A stretch of 64,000 nucleotides of DNA, taken from contig NZ_JAJOZC010000001.1 of assembly GCF_023701695.1 (NCBI RefSeq), forward strand, positions 5,827,894-5,891,893, given 5' to 3'. Shown here one piece after another: positions 54,311-62,987 of the stretch. Below the pieces are notes generated by a model. That model did not search any database. It was not told where the DNA came from and worked only from the letters and a program-made list of their open reading frames with translations. The translations under genes were made by a program, and so were the position numbers. Source of the stretch: Streptomyces sp. RKAG290 (GTDB lineage: Bacteria; Actinomycetota; Actinomycetes; Streptomycetales; Streptomycetaceae). Each line of letters starts with the position of its first letter. The stretch's first letter is position 1.

Positions 54311-56043
54311 CCGCCGGGACCGGCCGCATCACCTCCGAGGAGCTGCGCAGCCACCAGTGGTACGGCACGGACGGGCTGCGGTCCTTCAGCCACCGCGCCC
54401 GTACCCGCCAGCTCGGCTACCTCCCCGAGGAGCACCTCGGCAAGCCGGTCGTCGCGATCCTCAACACCTGGTCCGACATCAACCCCTGCCACGTCCATCT
54501 GCGCGAGCGCGCGCAGGCCGTCAAGCGGGGCGTCTGGCAGGCGGGCGGCTTCCCGCTCGAATTCCCGGTCTCCACCCTGTCGGAGACGTTCCAGAAGCCG
54601 ACCCCGATGCTCTACCGCAACATGCTGGCGATGGAGACGGAGGAGCTGCTGCGCTCCTACCCGGTCGACGGCGCGGTGCTGCTGGGCGGCTGCGACAAGT
54701 CGACGCCCGCGCTGCTGATGGGCGCCGCCTCCGTCGACCTGCCGGCCGTCTTCGTGCCGGCCGGGCCGATGCTGCCGGGGCACTGGCGCAACGAGGTGCT
54801 CGGCTCCGGCACCGACATGTGGAAGTACTGGGACGACAAGCGGGCCGGACTCATCGGTGACTGCGAGATGGCCGAGCTGGAGAACGGGCTCGCCCGCTCG
54901 CCCGGCCACTGCATGACGATGGGCACCGCCTCCACCCTGACCGCCGCCGCCGAAGCACTCGGCGTCACCGTCCCCGGCGCCTCCTCGATCCCGGCCGTCG
55001 ACTCCGGCCACGACCGGATGGCCGCGCAGTCGGGGCTCCGGATCGTCGAACTGGTGTGGCAGCAGCGGAAGCTGTCGCAGATCCTCACCGCCGAGGCGTA
55101 CGAGGACGCCGTCGCCACCGTCCTCGCGCTCGGCGGCTCCACCAACGCCGTCATCCATCTCATCGCGATGGCGGGCCGCTCCGGGATCACGCTCACCCTC
55201 GACGACTTCGACCGCATCGCCCGCACCGTCCCGGTGCTGGCCAACCTGCGGCCCGGCGGGAAGTACCTCATGGAGGACTTCCACTTCGCGGGCGGCCTGC
55301 CGGGATTCCTGGCCCGGCTCACCGACGTACTGCACCTGGACCGGCCCACGGTCGCGCACGACACCCTGCGCGAACAGCTCGACGGCGCGCTCGTGCACAA
55401 CAGCGACGTCATCCGGGAACGCGACAACCCCCTCGCGGAGGAGGGCGGGGTGGCGGTGCTGCGCGGCAACCTCTGCCCGGACGGCGCGGTCATCAAGCAC
55501 ATCGCCGCCGAACCGCACCTGCTGCGCCACACCGGTCCCGCGGTCGTCTTCGACGACTACAAGGAGATGCAGCGCACGATCAACGACCCGGCACTGGCCC
55601 TCACCGCGGACCATGTGCTGGTGCTGCGCAACGCCGGACCCAAGGGCGGCCCCGGCATGCCCGAGTACGGCATGCTGCCGATCCCCGACTACCTGCTGAA
55701 GCAGGGCGTACGGGACATGGTGCGGCTCTCCGACGCCCGGATGAGCGGCACCAGTTACGGGGCCTGCGTGCTGCACATCGCGCCCGAGTCCTACGTCGGC
55801 GGCCCGCTCGCCCTCGTCCGCACCGGCGACCCGGTCACCCTGGACGTCGAGGCGCGCCTGCTCCACCTCGGCGTGAGTGACGAGGAGCTGGCGCGGCGCA
55901 GGGCCGAGTGGACGCCGCCCGCCACCCGGTACGAGCGCGGCTACGGAGCGCTCTACCAGGACCAGATCACCCAGGCCGACACCGGCTGCGACTTCGCCTT
56001 CCTGGCCCGGCCGGGAGAAGTGCCCGACCCGTACGCCGGCTGA
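54307..56043 (+). CDS. IlvD/Edd-family sugar-acid dehydratase (L-arabinonate type)
   Basis: 578-residue Fe-S dehydratase. Cysteines for the cluster lie in DINPCHVH, GGCDKSTPALL and GHCMTMGTAST. The N-terminus (TSEELRSHQWYGTDGLRSFSHRAR) and GAVLLGGCDKSTP region follow the Rhizobium L-arabinonate dehydratase closely, and differ from IlvD and Edd. Likely substrates are L-arabinonate, D-fuconate or D-galactonate. Arabinose from pectin side chains fits the pectinolytic surroundings. ATG 54307 overlaps the DapA-family stop. It depends on clusters from the SUF operon. Confidence 0.88.
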   Translation: MTAGTGRITSEELRSHQWYGTDGLRSFSHRARTRQLGYLPEEHLGKPVVAILNTWSDINPCHVHLRERAQAVKRGVWQAGGFPLEFPVSTLSETFQKPTPMLYRNMLAMETEELLRSYPVDGAVLLGGCDKSTPALLMGAASVDLPAVFVPAGPMLPGHWRNEVLGSGTDMWKYWDDKRAGLIGDCEMAELENGLARSPGHCMTMGTASTLTAAAEALGVTVPGASSIPAVDSGHDRMAAQSGLRIVELVWQQRKLSQILTAEAYEDAVATVLALGGSTNAVIHLIAMAGRSGITLTLDDFDRIARTVPVLANLRPGGKYLMEDFHFAGGLPGFLARLTDVLHLDRPTVAHDTLREQLDGALVHNSDVIRERDNPLAEEGGVAVLRGNLCPDGAVIKHIAAEPHLLRHTGPAVVFDDYKEMQRTINDPALALTADHVLVLRNAGPKGGPGMPEYGMLPIPDYLLKQGVRDMVRLSDARMSGTSYGACVLHIAPESYVGGPLALVRTGDPVTLDVEARLLHLGVSDEELARRRAEWTPPATRYERGYGALYQDQITQADTGCDFAFLARPGEVPDPYAG

Positions 56044-56080
56044 ACAGGCCGACGGAACCCACGCGCCCCGCCTTGTTCGA

Positions 56081-56096
56081 CATGCCGAACGGCATG
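56081..56096. promoter_or_regulatory. Inverted repeat CATGCCG-AA-CGGCATG
   Basis: A perfect 7-2-7 inverted repeat, 37 bases after the dehydratase stop and next to the palindrome at 56099. It may be a weak terminator or a second operator. Confidence 0.35.
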
Positions 56097-56098
56097 CG

Positions 56099-56110
56099 GC
56101 AAGCGCTTGC
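56099..56110. promoter_or_regulatory. LacI-type operator GCAAGCGCTTGC
   Basis: A perfect 12-base palindrome with the central AAGCGCTT typical of LacI-family operators in Streptomyces. It lies 87 bases upstream of the first ABC permease gene, so the importer and everything coupled behind it probably answer to a LacI-type sugar repressor encoded outside the window. Confidence 0.65.
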
Positions 56111-56196
56111 TCCATACACGCATCGCACCGTCCGGCACCGATCAGCATCCCCGGCACCAACCCGCACCCCAGTACTACAGAGAACGGAGACGTGTC

Positions 56197-57126
56197 ATGG
56201 CCCAAGCCGCCGCTGTGGCCACACCCCCCAAGGTGCCCAGGCGCCGCTCCGCGAGCCCCCGCCGACTGCCGTATCTGCTCATCGCCCCCGCGGGGCTGCT
56301 GATGCTGGGCTTCATCGCCTATCCGGTGATCAGCGTCTTCTACTACAGCCTGCAGAACTACAACGTCACCAAGCCGTGGCGGAACGGCTTCGCGGGCCTC
56401 GACAACTTCACCCGGATCTTCACCGAGGACGACCAGTTCTGGACCACGCTGGGCTTCAGCGCCCAGTGGGTGGTCACCCAGGTCGCGCTCCAGCTCACCC
56501 TCGGACTCGCCCTCGCCCTGATCGTCAACCAGACCTTCATCGGCCGCGGCATCTCCCGCGCCATGGTCTTCTCGCCGTGGGCCGTCTCCGGGGTGCTGAC
56601 CAGCACCATCTGGATCCTGCTCTACAACTCCTCGACCGGCTTCAGCCGTTACCTCGCGGACGCCGGGATCGGCGACTACGGCACCTCCGTGCTCTCCGAC
56701 ACCGGAACCGTCTTCTGGGCCGCGACCGTCGCCGAACTCTGGCGCGGGGTGCCCTTCTTCGCCATCCTCATCCTCGCCGACCTGCAGTCCGTCTCCAAGG
56801 AGCTGTACGAGGCGGCATCCGTCGACGGCGCAGGCCGGCTGCGCCAGTTCTTCCACATCACCCTGCCGCACCTGCGGGACGCGATCATCCTCGCCACCCT
56901 GCTGCGCGGCGTCTGGGAGTTCAACAACGTCGACCTGCTCTACACCCTCACGGGCGGCGGACCGGCCGGCGAGACCACCACCCTGCCGCTCTACGTCGCC
57001 AACACCGGCATCGAGGGCCACGACTTCGGATACGCCTCCGCGCTCACCACCGTCGCCTTCGTGATCCTCCTCTTCTGCTCGATTGTCTATCTGCGTCTGA
57101 GCAAGTTCGGAGGCGACCACAAGTGA
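56197..57126 (+). CDS. Sugar ABC transporter permease, MalF-type
   Basis: 309 residues, six helices, with the EAA loop ELYEAASVDGAGRLRQFFHITLP, the contact site for the shared ATPase. LIAPAGLLMLGFIAYPVISVFYYSL is the family's first helix. ATG 56197 follows GGAGA. Followed by the second permease through GTGA. No binding protein or ATPase gene is nearby; streptomycete sugar importers often share the MsiK ATPase, but the lack of a binding protein is unusual. Confidence 0.92.
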   Translation: MAQAAAVATPPKVPRRRSASPRRLPYLLIAPAGLLMLGFIAYPVISVFYYSLQNYNVTKPWRNGFAGLDNFTRIFTEDDQFWTTLGFSAQWVVTQVALQLTLGLALALIVNQTFIGRGISRAMVFSPWAVSGVLTSTIWILLYNSSTGFSRYLADAGIGDYGTSVLSDTGTVFWAATVAELWRGVPFFAILILADLQSVSKELYEAASVDGAGRLRQFFHITLPHLRDAIILATLLRGVWEFNNVDLLYTLTGGGPAGETTTLPLYVANTGIEGHDFGYASALTTVAFVILLFCSIVYLRLSKFGGDHK

Positions 57127-58043
57127 CTGCCGCACTGGCCGAGAAGCACGGCACCGACTCCGCACACCTGCCCGAGCAGGGCGGCCGCCCGCCCGCCGCG
57201 CACCGGCGCGGCAGGCCCGGACGCGAGCGCGCCTTCGACGAGGTGCCGCGCTGGCAGATCTACGTACCGCTCGGCATCTACCTGGTCTTCACCCTCATCC
57301 CGTTCTACTGGATGTTCCTCTTCGCCGTACGCCCCGCGGGCTCCACCTCGCTGGTGCCGTGGCCGATGACCGGGGAGCACTTCTCCAAGGTCTGGAACGA
57401 GCGCAGCTTCGCCGTCTTCTTCCAGAACAGCATGATCGTCGGGGTCTGCACCCTGATCAGCACGACGCTCGTCGCGCTGGCCGGCGGCTACGCCCTCGCC
57501 CGGTTCGACTTCAAGATCAAGAACGCCTTCATGCTGGCGCTGCTCTGCTCGCAGTTCATCCCGGGCGCGCTGATGCTCGTACCGCTCTTCGAGATCTTCA
57601 AGAACCTCCAGATGATCAACTCCCTGGGGAGCGTGGTCATCGCCGAGACGGTCTTCCAGCTGCCGCTCTCCATCATCCTGATCAGCGGATTCATCAAGAA
57701 CGTGCCCGCCTCGCTGGAGGAGGCCGCCTGGGTGGACGGCTGCTCGCGCCTGCGGGCCTTCTGCGCGGTGGTGCTGCCGCTGCTGCGGCCGGGGCTGATC
57801 GCGGTCGGCTCGTTCGCCTTCGTGCACAGCTGGAACCACTTCCTGTTCGCCCTGATGTTCCTCAGCGAGCAGGACAAGCAGACGATCCCGGTCGGCCTGA
57901 ACACCCTCATCGGCGCGGACAGCGTCGACCTGGGCGCGCTCGCCGCTGGCGGTGTGATCGCCGCGGTCCCCGTGGTGATCGTCTTCGCCTTCATCCAGAA
58001 ATGGCTGATCACCGGCTTCAGCGCCGGCGCAGTGAAGGGCTGA
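57123..58043 (+). CDS. Sugar ABC transporter permease, MalG-type
   Basis: 306 residues. A proline/arginine-rich N-terminus precedes six helices; the EAA loop reads SLEEAAWVDGCSRLRAFCAVVLPLLRPG, and GGYALARFDFK and SQFIPGALMLVPLF are typical. It forms a heterodimer with the previous permease. GTG start at 57123 overlaps the first permease stop. Confidence 0.92.
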   Translation: MTAALAEKHGTDSAHLPEQGGRPPAAHRRGRPGRERAFDEVPRWQIYVPLGIYLVFTLIPFYWMFLFAVRPAGSTSLVPWPMTGEHFSKVWNERSFAVFFQNSMIVGVCTLISTTLVALAGGYALARFDFKIKNAFMLALLCSQFIPGALMLVPLFEIFKNLQMINSLGSVVIAETVFQLPLSIILISGFIKNVPASLEEAAWVDGCSRLRAFCAVVLPLLRPGLIAVGSFAFVHSWNHFLFALMFLSEQDKQTIPVGLNTLIGADSVDLGALAAGGVIAAVPVVIVFAFIQKWLITGFSAGAVKG

Positions 58044-58050
58044 CGCGCAG

Positions 58051-59391
58051 ATGACCCCACCCCGTACGCGACCGATGCGCCGCACCGCCGCCGCGCTCAC
58101 CCTGCTCCTGAGCGGCCTGGCCTTCCAGCCGGGCGCCGAGGCCGCCACCCCGCGGCCGCCCGCCGCTCCCGCGAAGGACCTGGGCCGCGAGGTCCTGGCC
58201 GCGGACGACGGCTGGGCCGCCGACGGCCCCGGCACGACGGGCGGCTCGACGGCCGACGACGCCCACGTCTTCACCGTGCGCGACCGGGCCCAGCTCGTCG
58301 CCGCGCTGGACGGCGGAAGTTCCGTACCGAAGATCATCAAGATCGCCGGGACGATCGACGCCAACACCGACGACCAGGGCCGCTCCCTGGACTGCGCCGA
58401 CTACACGGCCGACGGCTACGACCTGAAGGCCTACCTCGCCGCCTACGCCCCCGCCACCTGGGGCGCCGCCAAGCCCGCCGGACCGCAGGAGGACGCCCGC
58501 AAGGCGTCCGCCGCCCGGCAGGCCGCCCGCGTCGAGCTCCGGATCGGCTCGAACACCACCCTCGTCGGCCTCGGCCGGGACGCCGTCATCAAGGGCGGCA
58601 GCCTCCAGGCCGAGCGCGCCGACAACGTCATCGTCCGCAACCTCGAACTCCGCGACGCCTACGACTGCTTCCCGGCCTGGCAGCCCAACACCGGTGGCCT
58701 CGGCGACTGGAAGACCGCCTACGACACCCTCTGGCTGAACGGCGCCACCCACGTCTGGGTCGACCACGTCACCGCGAGCGACCAGGGTCACCCGGACGAC
58801 CGCGAGCCCACCTACTTCGGACGCAACTACCTGCGCCACGACGGGCTCCTCGACATCACCAACGGCGCCGACCTGGTCACCGTCTCCTGGAGCCGCTTCG
58901 CCGACCACGACAAGGCGATCCTGATCGGCAACGCCGACACCGTCACCACCGACCGGGGCAAGCTGCGCGTCACCCTGCACCACAACGAGTTCGACTCCGT
59001 CGTGCAGCGCGCCCCGCGGGTCCGCTTCGGCCAGGTGCACCTCTACGACAACCGCTACGCCGTGCCCGAGGGCAGCGAGTACCGCTACTCGATCGGCGTC
59101 TCCACCGAGTCCCGGATCATCGCGGAGAACAACTCCTTCCACACACCCGGCCACGTCGAGGTCGCCGACCTGGTGAAGAGCTGGAACGGCAGCCTGCTCC
59201 AGCAGCGCGGCACCGAGTTCAACGGCTACCCCGTCGACCTGGTCGCCGTCTACAACGCCTACAACTCCGGCAGCGAGCGCGACCTCACCACGGATGCCGG
59301 CTGGACGCCCGCCCTGCACGGCCGGATCGACAGCGCCCGGCGCGCCGACGCCGACGTGGCCCGCGCAGCGGGCGCGGGGAGGGCCCGATGA
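58051..59391 (+). CDS. Secreted pectate lyase, PL1 family
   Basis: 446 residues. A signal peptide (RRTAAALTLLLSGLAFQ, cleavage after AEA) precedes a right-handed beta-helix. IGSNTTLVGLGRDAVIKGG, WVDHVTASD, DGLLDITNGADLVTVSWSRF and the catalytic R-x-P-x-x-R element RAPRVRFGQVHLYDNRY match PL1 enzymes, which cleave polygalacturonate by calcium-assisted beta-elimination. A 45-residue Ala/Gly-rich insertion near 118-150 is unusual. It is 7 bases after the permease gene and overlaps the next gene by ATGA. Confidence 0.9.
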   Translation: MTPPRTRPMRRTAAALTLLLSGLAFQPGAEAATPRPPAAPAKDLGREVLAADDGWAADGPGTTGGSTADDAHVFTVRDRAQLVAALDGGSSVPKIIKIAGTIDANTDDQGRSLDCADYTADGYDLKAYLAAYAPATWGAAKPAGPQEDARKASAARQAARVELRIGSNTTLVGLGRDAVIKGGSLQAERADNVIVRNLELRDAYDCFPAWQPNTGGLGDWKTAYDTLWLNGATHVWVDHVTASDQGHPDDREPTYFGRNYLRHDGLLDITNGADLVTVSWSRFADHDKAILIGNADTVTTDRGKLRVTLHHNEFDSVVQRAPRVRFGQVHLYDNRYAVPEGSEYRYSIGVSTESRIIAENNSFHTPGHVEVADLVKSWNGSLLQQRGTEFNGYPVDLVAVYNAYNSGSERDLTTDAGWTPALHGRIDSARRADADVARAAGAGRAR

Positions 59392-60563
59392 GCACGCACC
59401 GCACCCCGCTGCCGATCGTCCTCGCGGGCGCCCGCGGCCACGGCCGCTGGCACCTGGCCAATATCCGCCGCCTCCAGCACGAGGGCCTCGTCCGGCTCGC
59501 CGGAGTCTGCGAGCTGAACCCGCTCGACGAGGCCGAACTCACCGACTTCGCCGGGGAACTCCCCGAGCAGTCGGCCGACTTCGGGGCGCTCCTGGACTCC
59601 ACCGGGGCGCGCGCCGCCGTCATCTGCACCCCCATCCAGACCCATACCGAACTGGCGCTCACGGCCGCGGCCCGCGGCGTCCACCTGCTGCTGGAGAAGC
59701 CGCCCGCCGCGACCAGGTCCGACTTCGAGCGGATCCTGAACGGCGTACGGGAGGCGGGCATCGCCTGCCAGGTGGGCTTCCAGTCCTTCGGCTCGCACGC
59801 CGTGCCCGCCATCCGCGCACTCGTCCGTACCGGCGCCGTCGGCACCGTGCGGGGCTACGGGGCAGCGGGCGCCTGGGTCCGCGACGACTCCTACTACCGG
59901 CGGGCGCCCTGGGCCGGGCGGCGGCGCATCGGCGACACCGACGTGGTCGACGGGGTGCTGACCAACCCGCTCGCCCACGCCGTCGCCACCGCCCTCGAAC
60001 TCGCCGGCAGCGGGGCCGCGCAGGACATCGCCTCGATCGAGACCGAGCTCTTCCGCGCCCACGACATCGAGGCCGACGACACCTCCTGCGTACGCATCAC
60101 CACCACGGCCGGACTGCCGGTCACCGTCGCCGTCACCCTCTGCGCCGAACAGGCCGCCGAGCCCTATGTGATCGTCCACGGCGACCGCGGCCGGATCACC
60201 TTCTGGTACAAGCAGGACCGGGTCCTCGTCCAGCGCGCCGGACACGGCCCGCAGGAGTCCGTGCACGGCCGGACCGACCTCCTGGAGAACCTCGTCGACC
60301 ACCTGGTGCGGGGCGCCGCACTGCTGGTACCCCCGCACCGCACCGGTGCGTTCATGCAGGTCGTCGAGGCCGTGCGGAACGCCCCGGAGCCGCTCGCCCT
60401 GCCGTCCGACGCCTGGCACACCGCCCCCGCGAACTCCGGCGGCGGAACCCGCCGGGTGGTCCGGGGCATCGACGCGACCGTCGCGGCGGGCGCCGACACC
60501 CTCAGGCTCTTCTCCGAACTCGGCGTCCCCTGGGCGCTCCCCACCGAGGTGAGTTCATCGTGA
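59388..60563 (+). CDS. Gfo/Idh/MocA-family oxidoreductase
   Basis: 391 residues with an N-terminal Rossmann fold (IVLAGARGHGRWHLANIRRL), the EKPPAATRSDFE motif carrying the catalytic lysine and CQVGFQSFGSHAVPAI. A C-terminal beta-sheet domain forms the substrate pocket; DTDVVDGVLTNPLAHA has the expected Asp/His pair. The family oxidises sugar hydroxyls or does redox-neutral chemistry with bound NAD. ATG 59388; GTGA overlap with the DUF6807 gene. Confidence 0.88.
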   Translation: MSTHRTPLPIVLAGARGHGRWHLANIRRLQHEGLVRLAGVCELNPLDEAELTDFAGELPEQSADFGALLDSTGARAAVICTPIQTHTELALTAAARGVHLLLEKPPAATRSDFERILNGVREAGIACQVGFQSFGSHAVPAIRALVRTGAVGTVRGYGAAGAWVRDDSYYRRAPWAGRRRIGDTDVVDGVLTNPLAHAVATALELAGSGAAQDIASIETELFRAHDIEADDTSCVRITTTAGLPVTVAVTLCAEQAAEPYVIVHGDRGRITFWYKQDRVLVQRAGHGPQESVHGRTDLLENLVDHLVRGAALLVPPHRTGAFMQVVEAVRNAPEPLALPSDAWHTAPANSGGGTRRVVRGIDATVAAGADTLRLFSELGVPWALPTEVSSS

Positions 60564-61387
60564 CGACCACCGCACTGCTCAGCTGCGCCGGCCGCCCGGT
60601 CGGCCGCTACACCTATCTGCCCGCCCCCGAGGGGCGCCCCTACCTCCACCCGGTCACCACCCTCGCCGGCACTCCCGTCACCGAGGAGCACCCGGCCGAC
60701 CACCTCCACCACCTGGGCACCTCCGTCGCCGTCCCGGACGTGGCGGGGCACAACTTCTGGGGCGGCCGCACCTTCGTCCGGGACCAGGGCCCCACCGCCC
60801 TCGACAACCACGGGGTCCAGCGCCACCTCGGCTGGAAGCTCCGCGACCCGGACGGCTTCGTCGAGGAGCTCAGCTGGGAGGCCGGCGACACCGAGCTGCT
60901 GCGCGAGCACCGCACCGTCGCCGTCGCCGAACTCTCCGACACCGCCTGGGCGCTGGACTTCTCCTTCTCGCTCACCAACCGCGGCACCTCGGACCTGTCG
61001 ATCGGCAGCCCCGCCACCAACGGCAGGCCGGGCGCCGGATACGGCGGCTTCTTCTGGCGCGCGCCCAAGGAGCCCTCGCCGCCCGCCGTGTACAGCGGGT
61101 TCGGGGACGGCGAGGAGGCGGTGCACGGGCGCGCCGCCGACTGGGTCGCGATGAGCGGCGACGGCTGGACCCTGGTGTTCGCGGGAGCGACCGAGGAGAC
61201 CCGGCAGGACCCTTGGTTCGTGCGGACCACCGAGTACCCGGGCGTCGGCTCGTCCCTCGCCGCCGCGCACCGCTTGCCGGTGCCCGCCGGCGCCACCGTC
61301 GTGCGCCGGGTCGTCACCGTCATCGCCGACGGCCGGCTCGACCGGGCCACCGCCGCCGCCTACGTCCGCCGGGCGGTGACCGCATGA
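60560..61387 (+). CDS. DUF6807 (PmoA-like) protein
   Basis: 275 residues, no signal peptide. The PmoA-like pattern is clear: RPYLHPVTTLAGTPVTEEHPADHLHHLGTSVAV, HNFWGGRTFV, QGPTALDNHGVQRHLGW and TNGRPGAGYGGFFWRAPKE. The conserved histidines (DHLHHLG) could bind metal or sugar. Although described as methane-oxygenase PmoA-like, the context shows it works with a Gfo/Idh/MocA oxidoreductase and a glycosidase. The reaction is not known. GTG 60560; overlaps the GH43 gene by ATGA. Confidence 0.82.
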   Translation: MTTTALLSCAGRPVGRYTYLPAPEGRPYLHPVTTLAGTPVTEEHPADHLHHLGTSVAVPDVAGHNFWGGRTFVRDQGPTALDNHGVQRHLGWKLRDPDGFVEELSWEAGDTELLREHRTVAVAELSDTAWALDFSFSLTNRGTSDLSIGSPATNGRPGAGYGGFFWRAPKEPSPPAVYSGFGDGEEAVHGRAADWVAMSGDGWTLVFAGATEETRQDPWFVRTTEYPGVGSSLAAAHRLPVPAGATVVRRVVTVIADGRLDRATAAAYVRRAVTA

Positions 61388-62934
61388 GCGCGCGGGGCAG
61401 CCGCCCCTGGACCGCCGACCGCGGCGACGGCACCTACCGCAACCCGGTGCTGAACGCCGACTGGTCCGACCCGGACGTGGTGCGGGTCGGCGAGGACTTC
61501 TACCTCACCGCCTCCAGCTTCGGCCGGGCGCCCGGACTGCCGCTGCTGCACTCGCGCGACCTCGTGAACTGGTCCCTCATCGGCCACGCCCTGGACCGCC
61601 TCGAACCCGCCGCCGACTTCGCGGTGCCGCGCCACGACTGCGGGGTGTGGGCGCCGTCGCTGCGGCACCACGCCGGACGGTTCTGGATCTTCTGGGGCGA
61701 CCCCGACCACGGCATCCGGCAGATCAACGCCGAGGACATCCGCGGCCCGTGGAGCGCGCCCCACCTGGTGAAGGCGGGCAAGGGGCTGATCGACGCCTGC
61801 CCGCTGTGGGACGAGGAGACCGGCGAGGCCTATCTCGTGCACGCCTGGGCCAAGTCCCGCTCCGGGATCAAGAACCGGCTGACCGGCCACCGGATGAGCC
61901 CCGACGGCCGGGAACTGCTCGACGAGGGCAAGACCCTGGTCGACGCCGACACGATCCCCGGCTGGTTCACCCTGGAGGGCCCCAAGCTCTACCGGCACGA
62001 GGGCGAGTTCTGGATCCTCGCCCCGGCCGGCGGGGTGACGAACGGCTGGCAGGGCGCCTTCCGCTCCCGGGACTTCTTCGGGCCCTACGAGGAGCGCGTC
62101 GTCCTCGCCCAGGGCCGTACCGCGGTCAACGGGCCGCACCAGGGCGGCTGGGTCCGGACCGCGGCGGGCGAGGACTGGTTCCTGCACTTCCAGGAGCGCG
62201 GGGCGTACGGGCGGGTGGTGCACCTCCAGCCGATGCGCTGGGCCGTCGAGGACGGCGGCTGGCCGGTCATCGGCGACGCCGGCGAACCCGTCTCCGCCCA
62301 CCGCAAGCCGGCCGTCCCGGACCAGCGGGCCGAGGCCCCGGCCTCCGGCGACAGCTTCCCGGGTGGCCGCTACGGCAGGCAGTGGCAGTGGACCGCGAAC
62401 CCGCGCCCCGGCTGGACCGTCGAGCACGGCGGGGACGGGCTGCGGCTCAGCTGCGTACGGACCGCGTACGCCCACGACCTGCGGGCCCTGCCCAACGTGC
62501 TGGTCCAGCGGCTGCCGGCCGAGACGTTCACCGCCGAGGTCGAGGTCGGCCTCGGCAGCGAGGTGGCGGGTGCCAAGGCGGGACTCGCCGTGCTCGGGGA
62601 CGCGTTCAGCTGGATCGGCCTGGAGCGGACGGGCGAAGGCGTACGGCTCGTGCACCGGTACGCGGAGACGGTCGCCGAGCACGAACGCGACGCCGAACAC
62701 AGCAGACCGGCCCCCGAGGGGCTGGCCCGGCTGCGGATCGAGGTGAGTCCGGGCGCCCGCTGCCGCTTCTTCGCCGACACCGGGGACGGAACCGGACTCA
62801 GGCCCTCGGGCCAGGTCTTCGCCGCGACGCCGTGGCGCTGGGTCGGCGCCCTGCTCGGGCTGTTCGCCACCGCACCGCCCGGGACGGGGCCCGCCGGGAC
62901 GGCCGGCTTCACCGGATTCCGCACCACCGCATGA
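61384..62934 (+). CDS. GH43-family glycoside hydrolase
   Basis: 516 residues without a signal peptide. A five-bladed propeller contains the three acidic residues in NPVLNADWSDPDVVRVG, IDACPLWDEETGEAYLVHAW and TLEGPKLYRHEGEFWILAPAGG. A C-terminal beta-sandwich from about residue 330 (DSFPGGRYGRQWQWTANPRPG) resembles GH43-linked domains. Activities in the family include xylosidase, arabinofuranosidase and exo-galactanase; arabinan or galactan trimming suits the pectin context. Cytoplasmic location fits imported oligosaccharides. Confidence 0.88.
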   Translation: MSARGSRPWTADRGDGTYRNPVLNADWSDPDVVRVGEDFYLTASSFGRAPGLPLLHSRDLVNWSLIGHALDRLEPAADFAVPRHDCGVWAPSLRHHAGRFWIFWGDPDHGIRQINAEDIRGPWSAPHLVKAGKGLIDACPLWDEETGEAYLVHAWAKSRSGIKNRLTGHRMSPDGRELLDEGKTLVDADTIPGWFTLEGPKLYRHEGEFWILAPAGGVTNGWQGAFRSRDFFGPYEERVVLAQGRTAVNGPHQGGWVRTAAGEDWFLHFQERGAYGRVVHLQPMRWAVEDGGWPVIGDAGEPVSAHRKPAVPDQRAEAPASGDSFPGGRYGRQWQWTANPRPGWTVEHGGDGLRLSCVRTAYAHDLRALPNVLVQRLPAETFTAEVEVGLGSEVAGAKAGLAVLGDAFSWIGLERTGEGVRLVHRYAETVAEHERDAEHSRPAPEGLARLRIEVSPGARCRFFADTGDGTGLRPSGQVFAATPWRWVGALLGLFATAPPGTGPAGTAGFTGFRTTA

Positions 62935-62987
62935 CCCGCACGGAGCACGTCCACCCTGCCTGATCCGCATGTACAGGAGCCGCACCG

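Noticed and set aside
54007..57165. A 1052-codon minus-strand ORF over the dehydratase and permeases
   Set aside because: Shadow of three well-supported plus-strand genes; no motif or domain is visible and composition is shadow-like.
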